The notes: generated by a model not told the origin, from the sequence alone. A stretch of DNA of 5,726 nucleotides from Rickettsiales bacterium (GCA_947441695.1 CANEUK010000098.1:1-5726), one strand, 5' to 3'; counted from the first letter of the stretch, positions 1 through 5,653 are shown. Numbers and translations: made by a program.

Positions 1-1
1 T

Positions 2-262
2 GAGACGCTTTTTAAGGTTATGTTAGATTTTCCAAAGAATATTGCGCGCGGCACTTATACGGTTGAAATTTACCTGATAAATGAAGGCTCTTTGCTGTCT
101 TTTCAATCGATTCCAATTTATGTTAATCAGGTTGGTTTGAGCGCAAGAGTTTTAGATTTTGCTTATCAACAATCTTTTCTTTACGGCTTGTTAGCGGTGG
201 CAATCGCTTTGGTATTTGGTTGGCTAGCTAACTTTTTATTCGCACGCTTCATTGGAAAATAA
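2..262 (+). CDS. C-terminal part of a TIGR02186/Alph_Pro_TM-type membrane protein (5' end outside window)
   Basis: The frame is open from base 2, so the gene starts before the window; the internal ATG at 20 is probably not the start. The visible 86 residues end in TAA at 260-262. They show a beta-rich, probably periplasmic stretch (motif GTYTVEIYL, then a polar strand region), the linker VLDFAYQQSFLYGL, and one C-terminal membrane helix of about 22 residues (LLAVAIALVFGWLANF) with a short tail. This order, 'GTY-VE-YL ... DFA-Q---LYGL ... GWLA', matches what I remember of the alphaproteobacterial TIGR02186 family (Pfam Alph_Pro_TM), whose members have an N-terminal signal peptide and a C-terminal anchor. 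The function of the family is not known to me; it often lies near TauE/SafE-type exporters, which cannot be checked here. It lies 14 bases before the Usp gene, so the two are probably co-transcribed. The family call is from memory of the pattern; the partial CDS itself is certain. Confidence 0.8.
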   Translation, partial: ETLFKVMLDFPKNIARGTYTVEIYLINEGSLLSFQSIPIYVNQVGLSARVLDFAYQQSFLYGLLAVAIALVFGWLANFLFARFIGK

Positions 263-276
263 AACAAAACTCAAAT

Positions 277-759
277 ATGACATCACCCAAAATTAACGAA
301 AAAACACCAACAATTATAGTTTGTATTGATACCGCAAATGCTTCAAAGCTAGCTTTGCGCTACGCTTGCTATAGAGCCAGAGTTAAAGGATTTGCGGTAC
401 AAATATTAGCTGTAATTGAGGCTTCACATAAAAATTTACTTTTCGGAGCTAAAGCAATTGGCAATGAAAAAAGAGGGCAGCTACAAAAATATTTAACAGA
501 ATTAATCGCAATTGTTCATAAAGAAACTGGCGTAATGCCAAGCGTTTCGGTGCGCGAAGGCGACATTGTTGCTGAAATTATCCGCGAAATAAAACATACG
601 CCAAACTGCACCATGCTAGTTTTTGGAAAATCTTATAACTCCCTTAGTGACAACGTAGTTTTACCAAAAATTGCTAAAAAAATTGGCAATAAAATAAATG
701 TTCCAATCACAATTGTTCCAGAAACTTTGAGCGACGATTTTTTGGCGAACTTGGTTTAA
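277..759 (+). CDS. universal stress protein (UspA-like)
   Basis: 160 residues, close to the usual 140-160 for a single Usp domain, so probably a cytoplasmic stress-associated alpha/beta protein acting as a dimer. What shows it: the first strand PTIIVCID (residues 11-18) ending in the conserved Asp18, the helix with ALRYACYRARVKG (26-38), the second strand VQILAVIE (41-48), the REGD turn (93-96), the strand TMLVFGKS (112-119) and the closing strand VPITIVPE (142-149). The arrangement resembles the alphaproteobacterial Usp often found near murJ/trpS/nifU. After the 'LVFGK' strand the Gly-rich G-x2-G-x9-G(S/T) loop of ATP-binding Usps is absent (KSYNSLSDNVV instead), so ATP binding is doubtful. 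The ATG at 277 follows an A-rich leader without a clear Shine-Dalgarno sequence; no other start fits the domain better. The partner or signal cannot be inferred. Confidence 0.85.
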   Translation: MTSPKINEKTPTIIVCIDTANASKLALRYACYRARVKGFAVQILAVIEASHKNLLFGAKAIGNEKRGQLQKYLTELIAIVHKETGVMPSVSVREGDIVAEIIREIKHTPNCTMLVFGKSYNSLSDNVVLPKIAKKIGNKINVPITIVPETLSDDFLANLV

Positions 760-766
760 TTCAATC

Positions 767-792
767 AAACTCAAGTCGAGTTTTGCCTTTTT
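767..792 (+). terminator. possible weak intrinsic terminator after the Usp gene
   Basis: AAACTC (767-772) and GAGTTT (778-783) form a 6-bp stem with the loop AAGTC, followed after a few bases by TTTTT (788-792). It lies 7 bases after the Usp stop, where a terminator would be expected. The stem is short and AT-rich. A second palindrome, TCGAG-TT-CTCGA (800-811), lies just downstream and could compete for pairing. Low confidence. Confidence 0.25.
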
Positions 793-842
793 ATTAAAAT
801 CGAGTTCTCGAAATTGGCTTTTATCAAAACAATCACCAAAAA

Positions 843-2390
843 ATGTCTATTTTTCGCTCGGTTTTCACCATTTCTTTCTACATTTCAATTTCGCGAGTTT
901 TGGGTTTTGTGCGCGACATTCTAATTGCCCAATATTTGGGAGTTAGCATGTTGTCCGACGCTTTTTTTGCTGCTTTTCGTTTGCCAAATTTTTTTCGGCG
1001 AGTTTTTGCCGAAGGTGCTTTTAACTCTGCTTTTGTGCCGCTTTTTATTGAAAAAATGCAGAACAAAAAAAATGAAGGCGAAGAGCTAATTTTCGTAAGA
1101 AATATTTTTTCGTTACTGTTTTTTGCGCTGCTGATTTTCACTATAATTTTTCAAATTTTCATGCCATTTTTCATGAAAATTATTTTTCCAGGATTTTTCA
1201 GCGATCCAGAAAAATCAAGCACTCTCGTCAATTTATCTCGTATTACAATTTTTTATCTAATTTGTATTTCTTTGGTTTCTTTGTGTTCGGGAATTCTTAA
1301 TTCAATTAGTAAATTTTCAGTTCCAGCTTCGTCGCCAATTATTTTAAATCTCACCTTAATTTCTTCGATTTTTATTTTAGGAAACCTAACTCCAAACTAC
1401 GCTTACGCGCTTTCGTGGGGAGTTTTTTTTGCTGGAATTTTACAATTTTTATGGCTGTTTTTTTTCACGCTTAAATCGGGTTTTTTGCTTTATCCGCAAA
1501 TTCCTAAATTTAACGCCGACATAAAAAGATTTTTTCGCAAACTGATTCCTGGCGTGATTGGAGCCAATGTAATGCAAATAAATCTGCTAATTGATTCAAT
1601 TTTTGCTAGTTCAATTGCTGGCGCGGTTTCTTATCTTTATTATGCCGATCGCGTCAATCAATTGCCACTTGCCATGATTGGAATTGCCATTGGAATTGCG
1701 TTACTTCCCGCGCTTTCGCGAAAAATAAAAGCGGGCGAAAATGCTTCGGCAATTACCTTGCAAAACTCTGCGCTCGAAGTTGGTTTAATTCTGGTAATTC
1801 CCGCTACTTTGGCGTTGACGGTTTTGGCTTATCCAATAATTTCTACACTTTTTGAGCGCGGAAAATTCGCATCGAATGAAAGTTTTGCCGTGGCGCGAGC
1901 CTTGATGTTTTATTCCTTTGGTTTGCCTTCTTATGTTTTGGTAAAAGTAATGGAACCTAGTTTTTTTGCGCGAAGCAACACCAAAACGCCAATGAAAATT
2001 GCTTTTATATGTTTGATAAATAACGCAGTTTTGAACGTAATTTTTTATTTTTTAGAGCTTGGTTTTGTTGGAATTGTTTTGGCTTCGGTTGTTTCAACTT
2101 ACCTAAATTTGGTTTTACTTGTGACAATTTCGCTGCGTAAAAAATATTTTGCTTTTGAGCCAAAATTTGGGGAAAAAATGTTACGAATTTTGATTCCGGC
2201 AACATTGATGGCAATTAGTCTTTTCGTGCTTCGCGAATATTTTTCTCAAAGCGAAAAATTCAGTAAGATTGTCGAATTAATAACCATGATTTTGCTTGGA
2301 TTATTGATTTATTTTGCCGCGTCTTACGCCTCGGGCAGCTTGAATATTTTGGTTAAATCTAACTTTTTAAAACGTAAAAAAAATGTCTAA
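843..2390 (+). CDS. murJ: MurJ (MviN), lipid II flippase of the inner membrane
   Basis: 515 residues, the normal size for MurJ, a 14-helix MOP-superfamily transporter that moves undecaprenyl-PP-linked peptidoglycan precursor from the cytoplasmic to the periplasmic face. The N-terminal signature is complete: SRVLGFVRD (residues 17-25), DAFFAAFRLPNFFRR (39-53) and FAEGAFNSAFVP (55-66). By my count Arg18, Arg24, Asp39, Arg52 and Arg270 (in YYADR, 266-270) fall at the same residue numbers as the charged cavity residues known to matter in E. coli MurJ, so the transporter looks functional. Alternating hydrophobic segments run to residue ~500 and the tail is basic (KRKKN). The ATG at 843 has no Shine-Dalgarno sequence but gives exactly the family N-terminus. 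Its stop overlaps the next gene by 8 bases, implying translational coupling. It implies the organism still makes peptidoglycan precursors. No convincing promoter was found in the 83 bases upstream; TAAAAT at 795-800 is a weak -10 candidate. Confidence 0.96.
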   Translation: MSIFRSVFTISFYISISRVLGFVRDILIAQYLGVSMLSDAFFAAFRLPNFFRRVFAEGAFNSAFVPLFIEKMQNKKNEGEELIFVRNIFSLLFFALLIFTIIFQIFMPFFMKIIFPGFFSDPEKSSTLVNLSRITIFYLICISLVSLCSGILNSISKFSVPASSPIILNLTLISSIFILGNLTPNYAYALSWGVFFAGILQFLWLFFFTLKSGFLLYPQIPKFNADIKRFFRKLIPGVIGANVMQINLLIDSIFASSIAGAVSYLYYADRVNQLPLAMIGIAIGIALLPALSRKIKAGENASAITLQNSALEVGLILVIPATLALTVLAYPIISTLFERGKFASNESFAVARALMFYSFGLPSYVLVKVMEPSFFARSNTKTPMKIAFICLINNAVLNVIFYFLELGFVGIVLASVVSTYLNLVLLVTISLRKKYFAFEPKFGEKMLRILIPATLMAISLFVLREYFSQSEKFSKIVELITMILLGLLIYFAASYASGSLNILVKSNFLKRKKNV

Positions 2391-3453
2391 ATCACCTTGT
2401 GAATATTTTTCTAAATGCGGCGGTTGTGATTTTTTAGATTTATCCGAAGAAAATTATCGTTTAGTCAAAAAAAATATCCTGGGTTCAAACTTTGCAGAAG
2501 CCAACTGGATTTGGGTTGGAGCCAATTCTCGACGCAAAATAATTTTACAAATTGGTGCCAAAAACCAGCTTGGTTTTTTTGCCAAAAAATCAAAAGAAAT
2601 TGTCGAAATTGAAAGTTGTTTTGTGTCTGAATCAAAAATTTCAGAACTAATTTTGCCGCTAAAAAACTTTCTAAAAAAGCAAGAACAAAATTTTTTCACA
2701 AAAGTGGCTATAACCTTATTTGACAATGGATTGGACGTTGTTTTGAGTGGCAAAAAAGAATTAAACTTTTTACAAACCCAAAAACTTTTTGCTTTTGGCA
2801 AAGAGCAAAATTTAAACATTTCTTATTTATACAAAAACCAAGATATGCCAATTTTTTGGCCACATAAAAACCAAATTTTTTACGATAATTTTAAAATTGA
2901 GCTAGATTCAGATATTTTTATTCAATCAACAAAATCAGGGCTTAATGCGATTTTTGAGATAATAAAAAACTTTATTGAAGAAAAAATTTCTAACGACCCA
3001 AAATTTTCTTCCAAATCAATTGTTGCCGATATTTATGCTGGTTTTGGAGCTTATTCTTTTGGAATTTCTCACCTTGTAAAAAAAATCACCGCTTTTGAGG
3101 GCGATGAAAAAATGGTTGCTTTAATCAATAAAAACGCCGCCGCTAATAATTTGGGCAACAAAATATCAGCTGAAAAAAAAGACTTATTCTTAAACCCAAT
3201 TCGCGCTAAAGAACTAAAAAATTTTGATTTAATAATAATCAATCCGCCCAGAAATGGTGCCGCACCACAAATTTTAGAAATTGCAAAATCTGTAATAAAA
3301 AATTTAATTTACGTTTCTTGTAATCCACAAACTTTTGCTCATGACGCTAAAATTTTGGTTGACTCGGGATTTAAAATTAAAAATCTTTTTGCCCTTGATC
3401 AATTCTACTCTACCAAACATTTAGAGCTAATCTCAGTTTTCGAAAAAAAATAA
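2383..3453 (+). CDS. 4Fe-4S class I SAM-dependent RNA (uracil-C5) methyltransferase, RlmD/TrmA-like
   Basis: 356 residues. The product should methylate C5 of a uridine in rRNA or tRNA using SAM and an active-site Cys. In order: an iron-sulfur site with Cys6-x5-Cys12-x2-Cys15 (CEYFSKCGGC) and a likely fourth ligand Cys79 (IESCFV); an RNA-binding middle region; FIQ (179-181) at the start of the catalytic domain; SAM motif I DIYAGFGAYSFG (216-227); acidic EGD (239-241); NPPRNGA (287-293) in place of the usual DPPR-G; SCNP (312-315) with nucleophile Cys313; and HLE (346-348) with the presumed base Glu348. The N-terminal TRAM domain of E. coli RlmD is missing, as the protein starts almost at the Fe-S site; this explains the shorter length. 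The start overlaps the murJ stop (ATGTCTAA). Target base (RlmD-, RlmC- or TrmA-type) cannot be decided from sequence alone, so no gene symbol is given. Confidence 0.92.
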   Translation: MSKSPCEYFSKCGGCDFLDLSEENYRLVKKNILGSNFAEANWIWVGANSRRKIILQIGAKNQLGFFAKKSKEIVEIESCFVSESKISELILPLKNFLKKQEQNFFTKVAITLFDNGLDVVLSGKKELNFLQTQKLFAFGKEQNLNISYLYKNQDMPIFWPHKNQIFYDNFKIELDSDIFIQSTKSGLNAIFEIIKNFIEEKISNDPKFSSKSIVADIYAGFGAYSFGISHLVKKITAFEGDEKMVALINKNAAANNLGNKISAEKKDLFLNPIRAKELKNFDLIIINPPRNGAAPQILEIAKSVIKNLIYVSCNPQTFAHDAKILVDSGFKIKNLFALDQFYSTKHLELISVFEKK

Positions 3454-4466
3454 TGTCAAAACAAAATTTAGAAAAAATCGCCGCACTTGAAGCCGCTTTT
3501 AACAATACGCCGTTGGTTGAAGTGACCTTTTCGTATCAAGGAAAAATCAAAAAAATTTACGGCAAATACGAAGCCTCAACTTTTAGCGGCTCAATCAAAG
3601 ACCGAATCGCGCTACATATTTTAAAAACCGCTTATCAAAACGGCGAAATAAAAACCGGAGATTTAATTGTTGAAGCTACAAGCGGAAATACCGGAATTGC
3701 CTTTGCGTCGCTTGGTCGCGCGCTGGGACACAAAGTTAGAATTTACATGCCAGATTGGCTTAGTAATGAGCGTTATCAAATTATGGAAAGTTTGGGTGTC
3801 GAAATTATTCGCATCACCAAAGAGCAGGGCGGTTTTGTGCGTTCAATTGAAGAAGCCAGAAAATATGCGGCTTCTAGCCCAAATATTTATTGTCCGGAGC
3901 AATTTACCAATCGTCAAAATATTGTAGCTCATTCTAAAACAACGGCTGTAGAAATTTTTGCCCAACTAAAAACAATTGATTTAAAACCAGATTATTTTGT
4001 GGCGGGCGTTGGAACCGGAGGCACCGTGATGGGTTTTTGGCAATATTGTCAAACCAACAAAATTAATTGCGCTTGTCACCCAATGGAACCTTTAAATTCG
4101 CCAACTTTAACCACTGGCGGCAAAAAAATTGGCAAACATCGAATTCAAGGAATTAGCGACGAGTTCATTCCCGAGATTTTAAATTTGAGCGCGCTGCAAG
4201 AAATTGTCAGCGTCGACGATGGCGACGCCATAATTATGGCGCAAAAGCTTAATCGCGCTGGTTTGTCGGTTGGAATTTCGTCGGGCGGAAATTTTATTGC
4301 CGCACTAAAATTAATTGCCCAAAGCGATAAACCAAAAGTTGCCGCAACAATTTTTTGCGATTCGGCAATGAAATATCTTTCAACCGATTTGTGCAAAAAA
4401 GAGCCAGTGAAGCTAGATTTTCTAAGCACCGACGTTGAGGTGATTTCTCTAAAGTTTATCGAGTAG
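3453..4466 (+). CDS. PLP-dependent cysteine synthase-family enzyme (CysK-like)
   Basis: 337 residues, a fold-type II PLP enzyme, most likely making cysteine (or a related amino acid) by beta-replacement on O-acetylserine or a similar substrate in the cytoplasm. Seen: NTPLVEV (18-24); the PLP lysine Lys49 in SGSIKDRIA (45-53); the substrate loop TSGNTG (76-81); the phosphate-binding loop GVGTGGT (185-191); IQGISDEFIP (231-240), comparable to 'IQGIGAGFIP' of CysK; GISSGGN (274-280); and CDSAMKYLST (302-311), where Ser304 should face the PLP ring nitrogen. The residues before the lysine are TFSGS instead of the common NPGGS, and 'ISDEF' replaces 'IGAGF', so it belongs to a divergent 'cysteine synthase family' branch; a different nucleophile or acceptor (cystathionine or diaminopropionate type) is possible. 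The ATG shares its A with the methyltransferase stop (TAATG), so the gene is translationally coupled. It is the only complete gene here ending in TAG. The gene symbol is withheld because the branch is uncertain. Confidence 0.9.
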   Translation: MSKQNLEKIAALEAAFNNTPLVEVTFSYQGKIKKIYGKYEASTFSGSIKDRIALHILKTAYQNGEIKTGDLIVEATSGNTGIAFASLGRALGHKVRIYMPDWLSNERYQIMESLGVEIIRITKEQGGFVRSIEEARKYAASSPNIYCPEQFTNRQNIVAHSKTTAVEIFAQLKTIDLKPDYFVAGVGTGGTVMGFWQYCQTNKINCACHPMEPLNSPTLTTGGKKIGKHRIQGISDEFIPEILNLSALQEIVSVDDGDAIIMAQKLNRAGLSVGISSGGNFIAALKLIAQSDKPKVAATIFCDSAMKYLSTDLCKKEPVKLDFLSTDVEVISLKFIE

Positions 4467-4488
4467 CGGCAATTTTTTCAGCCGTTTT
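4467..4488 (+). terminator. possible intrinsic terminator after the murJ-methyltransferase-cysteine synthase trio
   Basis: Directly after the TAG stop, CGGC (4467-4470) and GCCG (4481-4484) can pair around a 10-base loop, followed by TTTT (4485-4488). The four GC pairs stand out in this AT-rich DNA and the position is right for the end of the operon. The stem is short, the loop is large and the T-run is only four, so it may be weak. Confidence 0.35.
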
Positions 4489-4517
4489 GGAGTGATTATT
4501 TTCTTCGTAGGATGTTT

Positions 4518-4624
4518 CCCTTTGCAGGACAGGATTTGTAATCCCGTCCTTAATGTTCGTGTAAAATTTAAGTTCAAGGAAATGAACATGTGGATTGGGT
4601 TTACAAACCCATTCCAGCGAAGGC
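4518..4624 (+). repeat. palindromic repeat element, copy 1 (MITE-like, ~107 bp)
   Basis: The element begins CCCTTTGC (4518-4525) and ends GCGAAGGC (4617-4624), imperfect terminal inverted repeats. Inside are three hairpins. A: 4526-4536 with 4540-4550, 11-base arms around TGT, one mismatch (GGATT-TGT-AATCC core). B: ATGTTC (4553-4558) with GAACAT (4584-4589) around a 25-base loop. C: 4591-4602 with 4605-4616, 12-base arms around AC, one mismatch (TGGGTTT/AAACCCA core). The second copy lies at 5465-5581 in the same orientation. It encodes no transposase; a non-autonomous element moved in trans, or a Rickettsia-type palindromic element, are both possible, but I recognise no named family. The rest of the 4467-4668 gap holds the operon-end hairpin and the candidate promoter at 4632. 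Confidence 0.85.
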
Positions 4625-4631
4625 ATCAAGT

Positions 4632-4637
4632 TATAAT
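4632..4637 (+). promoter_or_regulatory. candidate -10 box (TATAAT) for the cassette genes
   Basis: A perfect TATAAT lies 8 bases beyond copy 1 of the repeat and 31 bases before the ATG at 4669, giving a plausible leader of about 25 bases. No good TTGACA-like -35 box is found at 16-18 bases spacing (TTTACA at 4600-4605 inside hairpin C is 26 bases away). In AT-rich DNA such a hexamer can occur by chance. If real, it argues against the ATG at 4636, which overlaps it, as a start. Confidence 0.3.
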
Positions 4638-4668
4638 GCCAAAATCTCCAACCCTAATTTTTATAAAA

Positions 4669-4911
4669 ATGGATCAGCAAAAAATAAAGCAAGAATTGCA
4701 AAAAATATACCAATTACAGACTGAACCCTATTGGTATATAGAATGTGTAAAATGGGCAGAAAAAACTCAAGAATACATCAACCAAGGAAAATTAAGTGAT
4801 GAAGCAGGGTTTTTAGCAGCTAAAGAAATTTGGAAAATCGAAAGATTGATGGAACTAAAATCAAGAACAGAGAGTATTTTAAGCTTATTAGAGGCGATAA
4901 GAAAAAAATAA
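4669..4911 (+). CDS. small protein of unknown function, cassette gene 1 (80 aa)
   Basis: I do not recognise this protein. From the ATG at 4669 it has 80 residues, is charged and soluble-looking with no membrane segment, and is probably mostly helical: an N-terminal amphipathic stretch (KIKQELQKIYQLQ, 5-17), an aromatic patch EPYWYIECVKW (19-29) and a C-terminal helix with heptad-like Leu/Ile spacing (IWKIERLMEL to LSLLEAI, 54-77). The frame stays open upstream through repeat copy 1 to a GTG at 4492, and an ATG at 4636 would add 11 residues. I prefer 4669 because the upstream part is repeat sequence and a TATAAT overlaps 4636. No Shine-Dalgarno sequence is seen. The stop shares its last A with the next gene's ATG (TAATG), so the two are likely translated together. 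All three arginines are AGA. It could be the soluble partner of the membrane protein that follows; function unknown. Confidence 0.7.
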   Translation: MDQQKIKQELQKIYQLQTEPYWYIECVKWAEKTQEYINQGKLSDEAGFLAAKEIWKIERLMELKSRTESILSLLEAIRKK

Positions 4912-5456
4912 TGGAAATCTCTTTAAATTGCGAAAATATTAATCTTATAGCCCCTACAATTACTGCTACCGCTGGTATTGTCCTTGGATACATAATTAGA
5001 AATTTCACTTTATCTAAAAAAGATAAAGATGAATTTAACATTAAATATTCCGCCAATTCAAAAGAAGTAGAAAGGGAAATTTCGGAAAGCTATAAATCCT
5101 ATCTAGACGCATCTTGTAAAGTTCTAAAAAGCGAGAAATGCAATGTTGATTTGTATAACGAATTTACAAAAAGTGGGGAAAAATATTTATCTGATTTAAA
5201 AATTCTTTGTTGCTCAATTTTAGCAGGGCAAACTCATAAAAGCTTTATTAAAGATCATCTTAGCGAGATAAGTCTTAGAAATATAGCTGCTTACTACAAA
5301 ACATCTTCTCATTTAGCGAAAAAGATAGATATCAAGCCACAAAAAAGGAAAGAAAATTCTTATTCATCTGTCCGGCGAGTGCATAATATTTATTTGAGAA
5401 CTGATAAAAAAAGATGGTGCTTTAAACTATTAAATTTCTTTGGTCTTTATAAATAA
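4911..5456 (+). CDS. single-pass membrane-anchored protein of unknown function, cassette gene 2 (181 aa)
   Basis: I do not recognise this protein. The ATG at 4911 overlaps the previous stop by one base; an upstream in-frame ATG at 4830 would lie deep inside the other gene, so the coupled start is preferred. Residues ~11-29 (NLIAPTITATAGIVLGYII) form one hydrophobic membrane helix, followed by basic KKDKD, which by the positive-inside rule puts the long C-terminal part (35-181) in the cytoplasm. That part is charged and helical-looking (EVEREISESYKSYLDA, 52-67; a hydrophobic stretch LKILCCSILAG, 96-106) and ends in a very basic region (KPQKRK; KKRWCFKLL). It has six Cys (7, 69, 77, 100, 101, 170) without a metal-site pattern. 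Six of eight arginines are AGA/AGG. The layout, a small soluble protein plus a coupled single-helix membrane protein in a repeat-bounded cassette, would suit a defence, toxin-antitoxin or phage-related accessory module, but no motif supports any of these. Confidence 0.75.
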   Translation: MEISLNCENINLIAPTITATAGIVLGYIIRNFTLSKKDKDEFNIKYSANSKEVEREISESYKSYLDASCKVLKSEKCNVDLYNEFTKSGEKYLSDLKILCCSILAGQTHKSFIKDHLSEISLRNIAAYYKTSSHLAKKIDIKPQKRKENSYSSVRRVHNIYLRTDKKRWCFKLLNFFGLYK

Positions 5457-5464
5457 ATTAACAT

Positions 5465-5581
5465 CCCTTCGCAGGAGGGGATTTGTAATCCCGTTCTCAT
5501 GTTCATGTAAAATTTAAGTTCAAGGAAATGAACATGTGGATTGGTTTTGCAAACCAAGTCTAGCCATTATTTAGCGAAGGG
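5465..5581 (+). repeat. palindromic repeat element, copy 2 (MITE-like, ~117 bp)
   Basis: Starts CCCTTCGC (5465-5472) and ends GCGAAGGG (5574-5581), a perfect 8-bp terminal inverted repeat. Hairpin A: 5473-5483 with 5487-5497 around TGT (one mismatch and one G-T pair). Hairpin B: CATGTTCAT (5498-5506) with ATGAACATG (5528-5536), perfect 9-base arms, longer than in copy 1. Hairpin C: TTGGTTT (5541-5547) with AAACCAA (5551-5557), perfect. From the start through TGGATTGG it matches copy 1 with one gap and a handful of substitutions, including the loop of B; the last third differs and has about 10 extra bases before the end repeat. It lies 8 bases after the second cassette gene, whose transcript it could end or stabilise. 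Outside the element I see nothing in 5582-5653 beyond the leader of the next gene. Confidence 0.85.
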
Positions 5582-5653
5582 TTTAGCTTCTTGGATGATT
5601 ACGCAAGGCAACACAAGATTATCGAAAATTATCAAAAAAATTTATCAAAACAC

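Larger units (their letters stand above)
4518..5581 (+). mobile_element. candidate cassette: two unknown genes between direct copies of the palindromic element
   Basis: Two same-orientation copies of the element enclose exactly two overlapping genes (4669-5456) that I do not recognise and whose arginine codon choice differs from the flanking genes. No transposase or integrase is encoded, so any mobility would need enzymes in trans or homologous recombination between the repeats. The unit boundaries are those of the repeats; that the whole moves as a unit is inference. Confidence 0.35.

Noticed and set aside
800..811. TCGAG-TT-CTCGA palindrome upstream of murJ as an operator or second terminator.
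   Set aside because: The two-base loop is too tight for a stable hairpin, there is no T-run after it, and no regulator is known to me that matches it; it may simply be chance.
2005..2214. Minus-strand open frames opposite murJ (also 878-1141), the methyltransferase (2454-2819), the cysteine synthase-family gene (4145-4429) and the cassette (4820-5056), and a second + frame at 3667-3927.
   Set aside because: They lie wholly or mostly inside well-supported genes on the + strand, have low-complexity Lys/Ser/Phe-rich products and no recognisable domain; they are shadow frames.
4492..4668. Upstream extension of cassette gene 1 from a GTG at 4492, reading through repeat copy 1 in frame (as Rickettsia palindromic elements do inside genes).
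   Set aside because: The equivalent frame in copy 2 is broken by a one-base length difference and a stop, so the reading frame is not a conserved property of the element. A TATAAT and a later ATG give a simpler start.
4518..5581. A CRISPR array or tRNA gene formed by the repeated hairpins.
   Set aside because: There are only two copies ~950 bases apart with genes between them, no regular spacers, and no acceptor, T-arm or anticodon-arm arrangement of a tRNA.
5591..5653. A TTG start at 5591 extending the oligoendopeptidase by 21 residues, and a short frame from the ATG at 5595.
   Set aside because: The family begins close to the W-N-L-S-D-F-Y motif, so ATG 5654 gives the expected N-terminus. 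The 5595 frame stops after about 20 codons and has no recognisable content.
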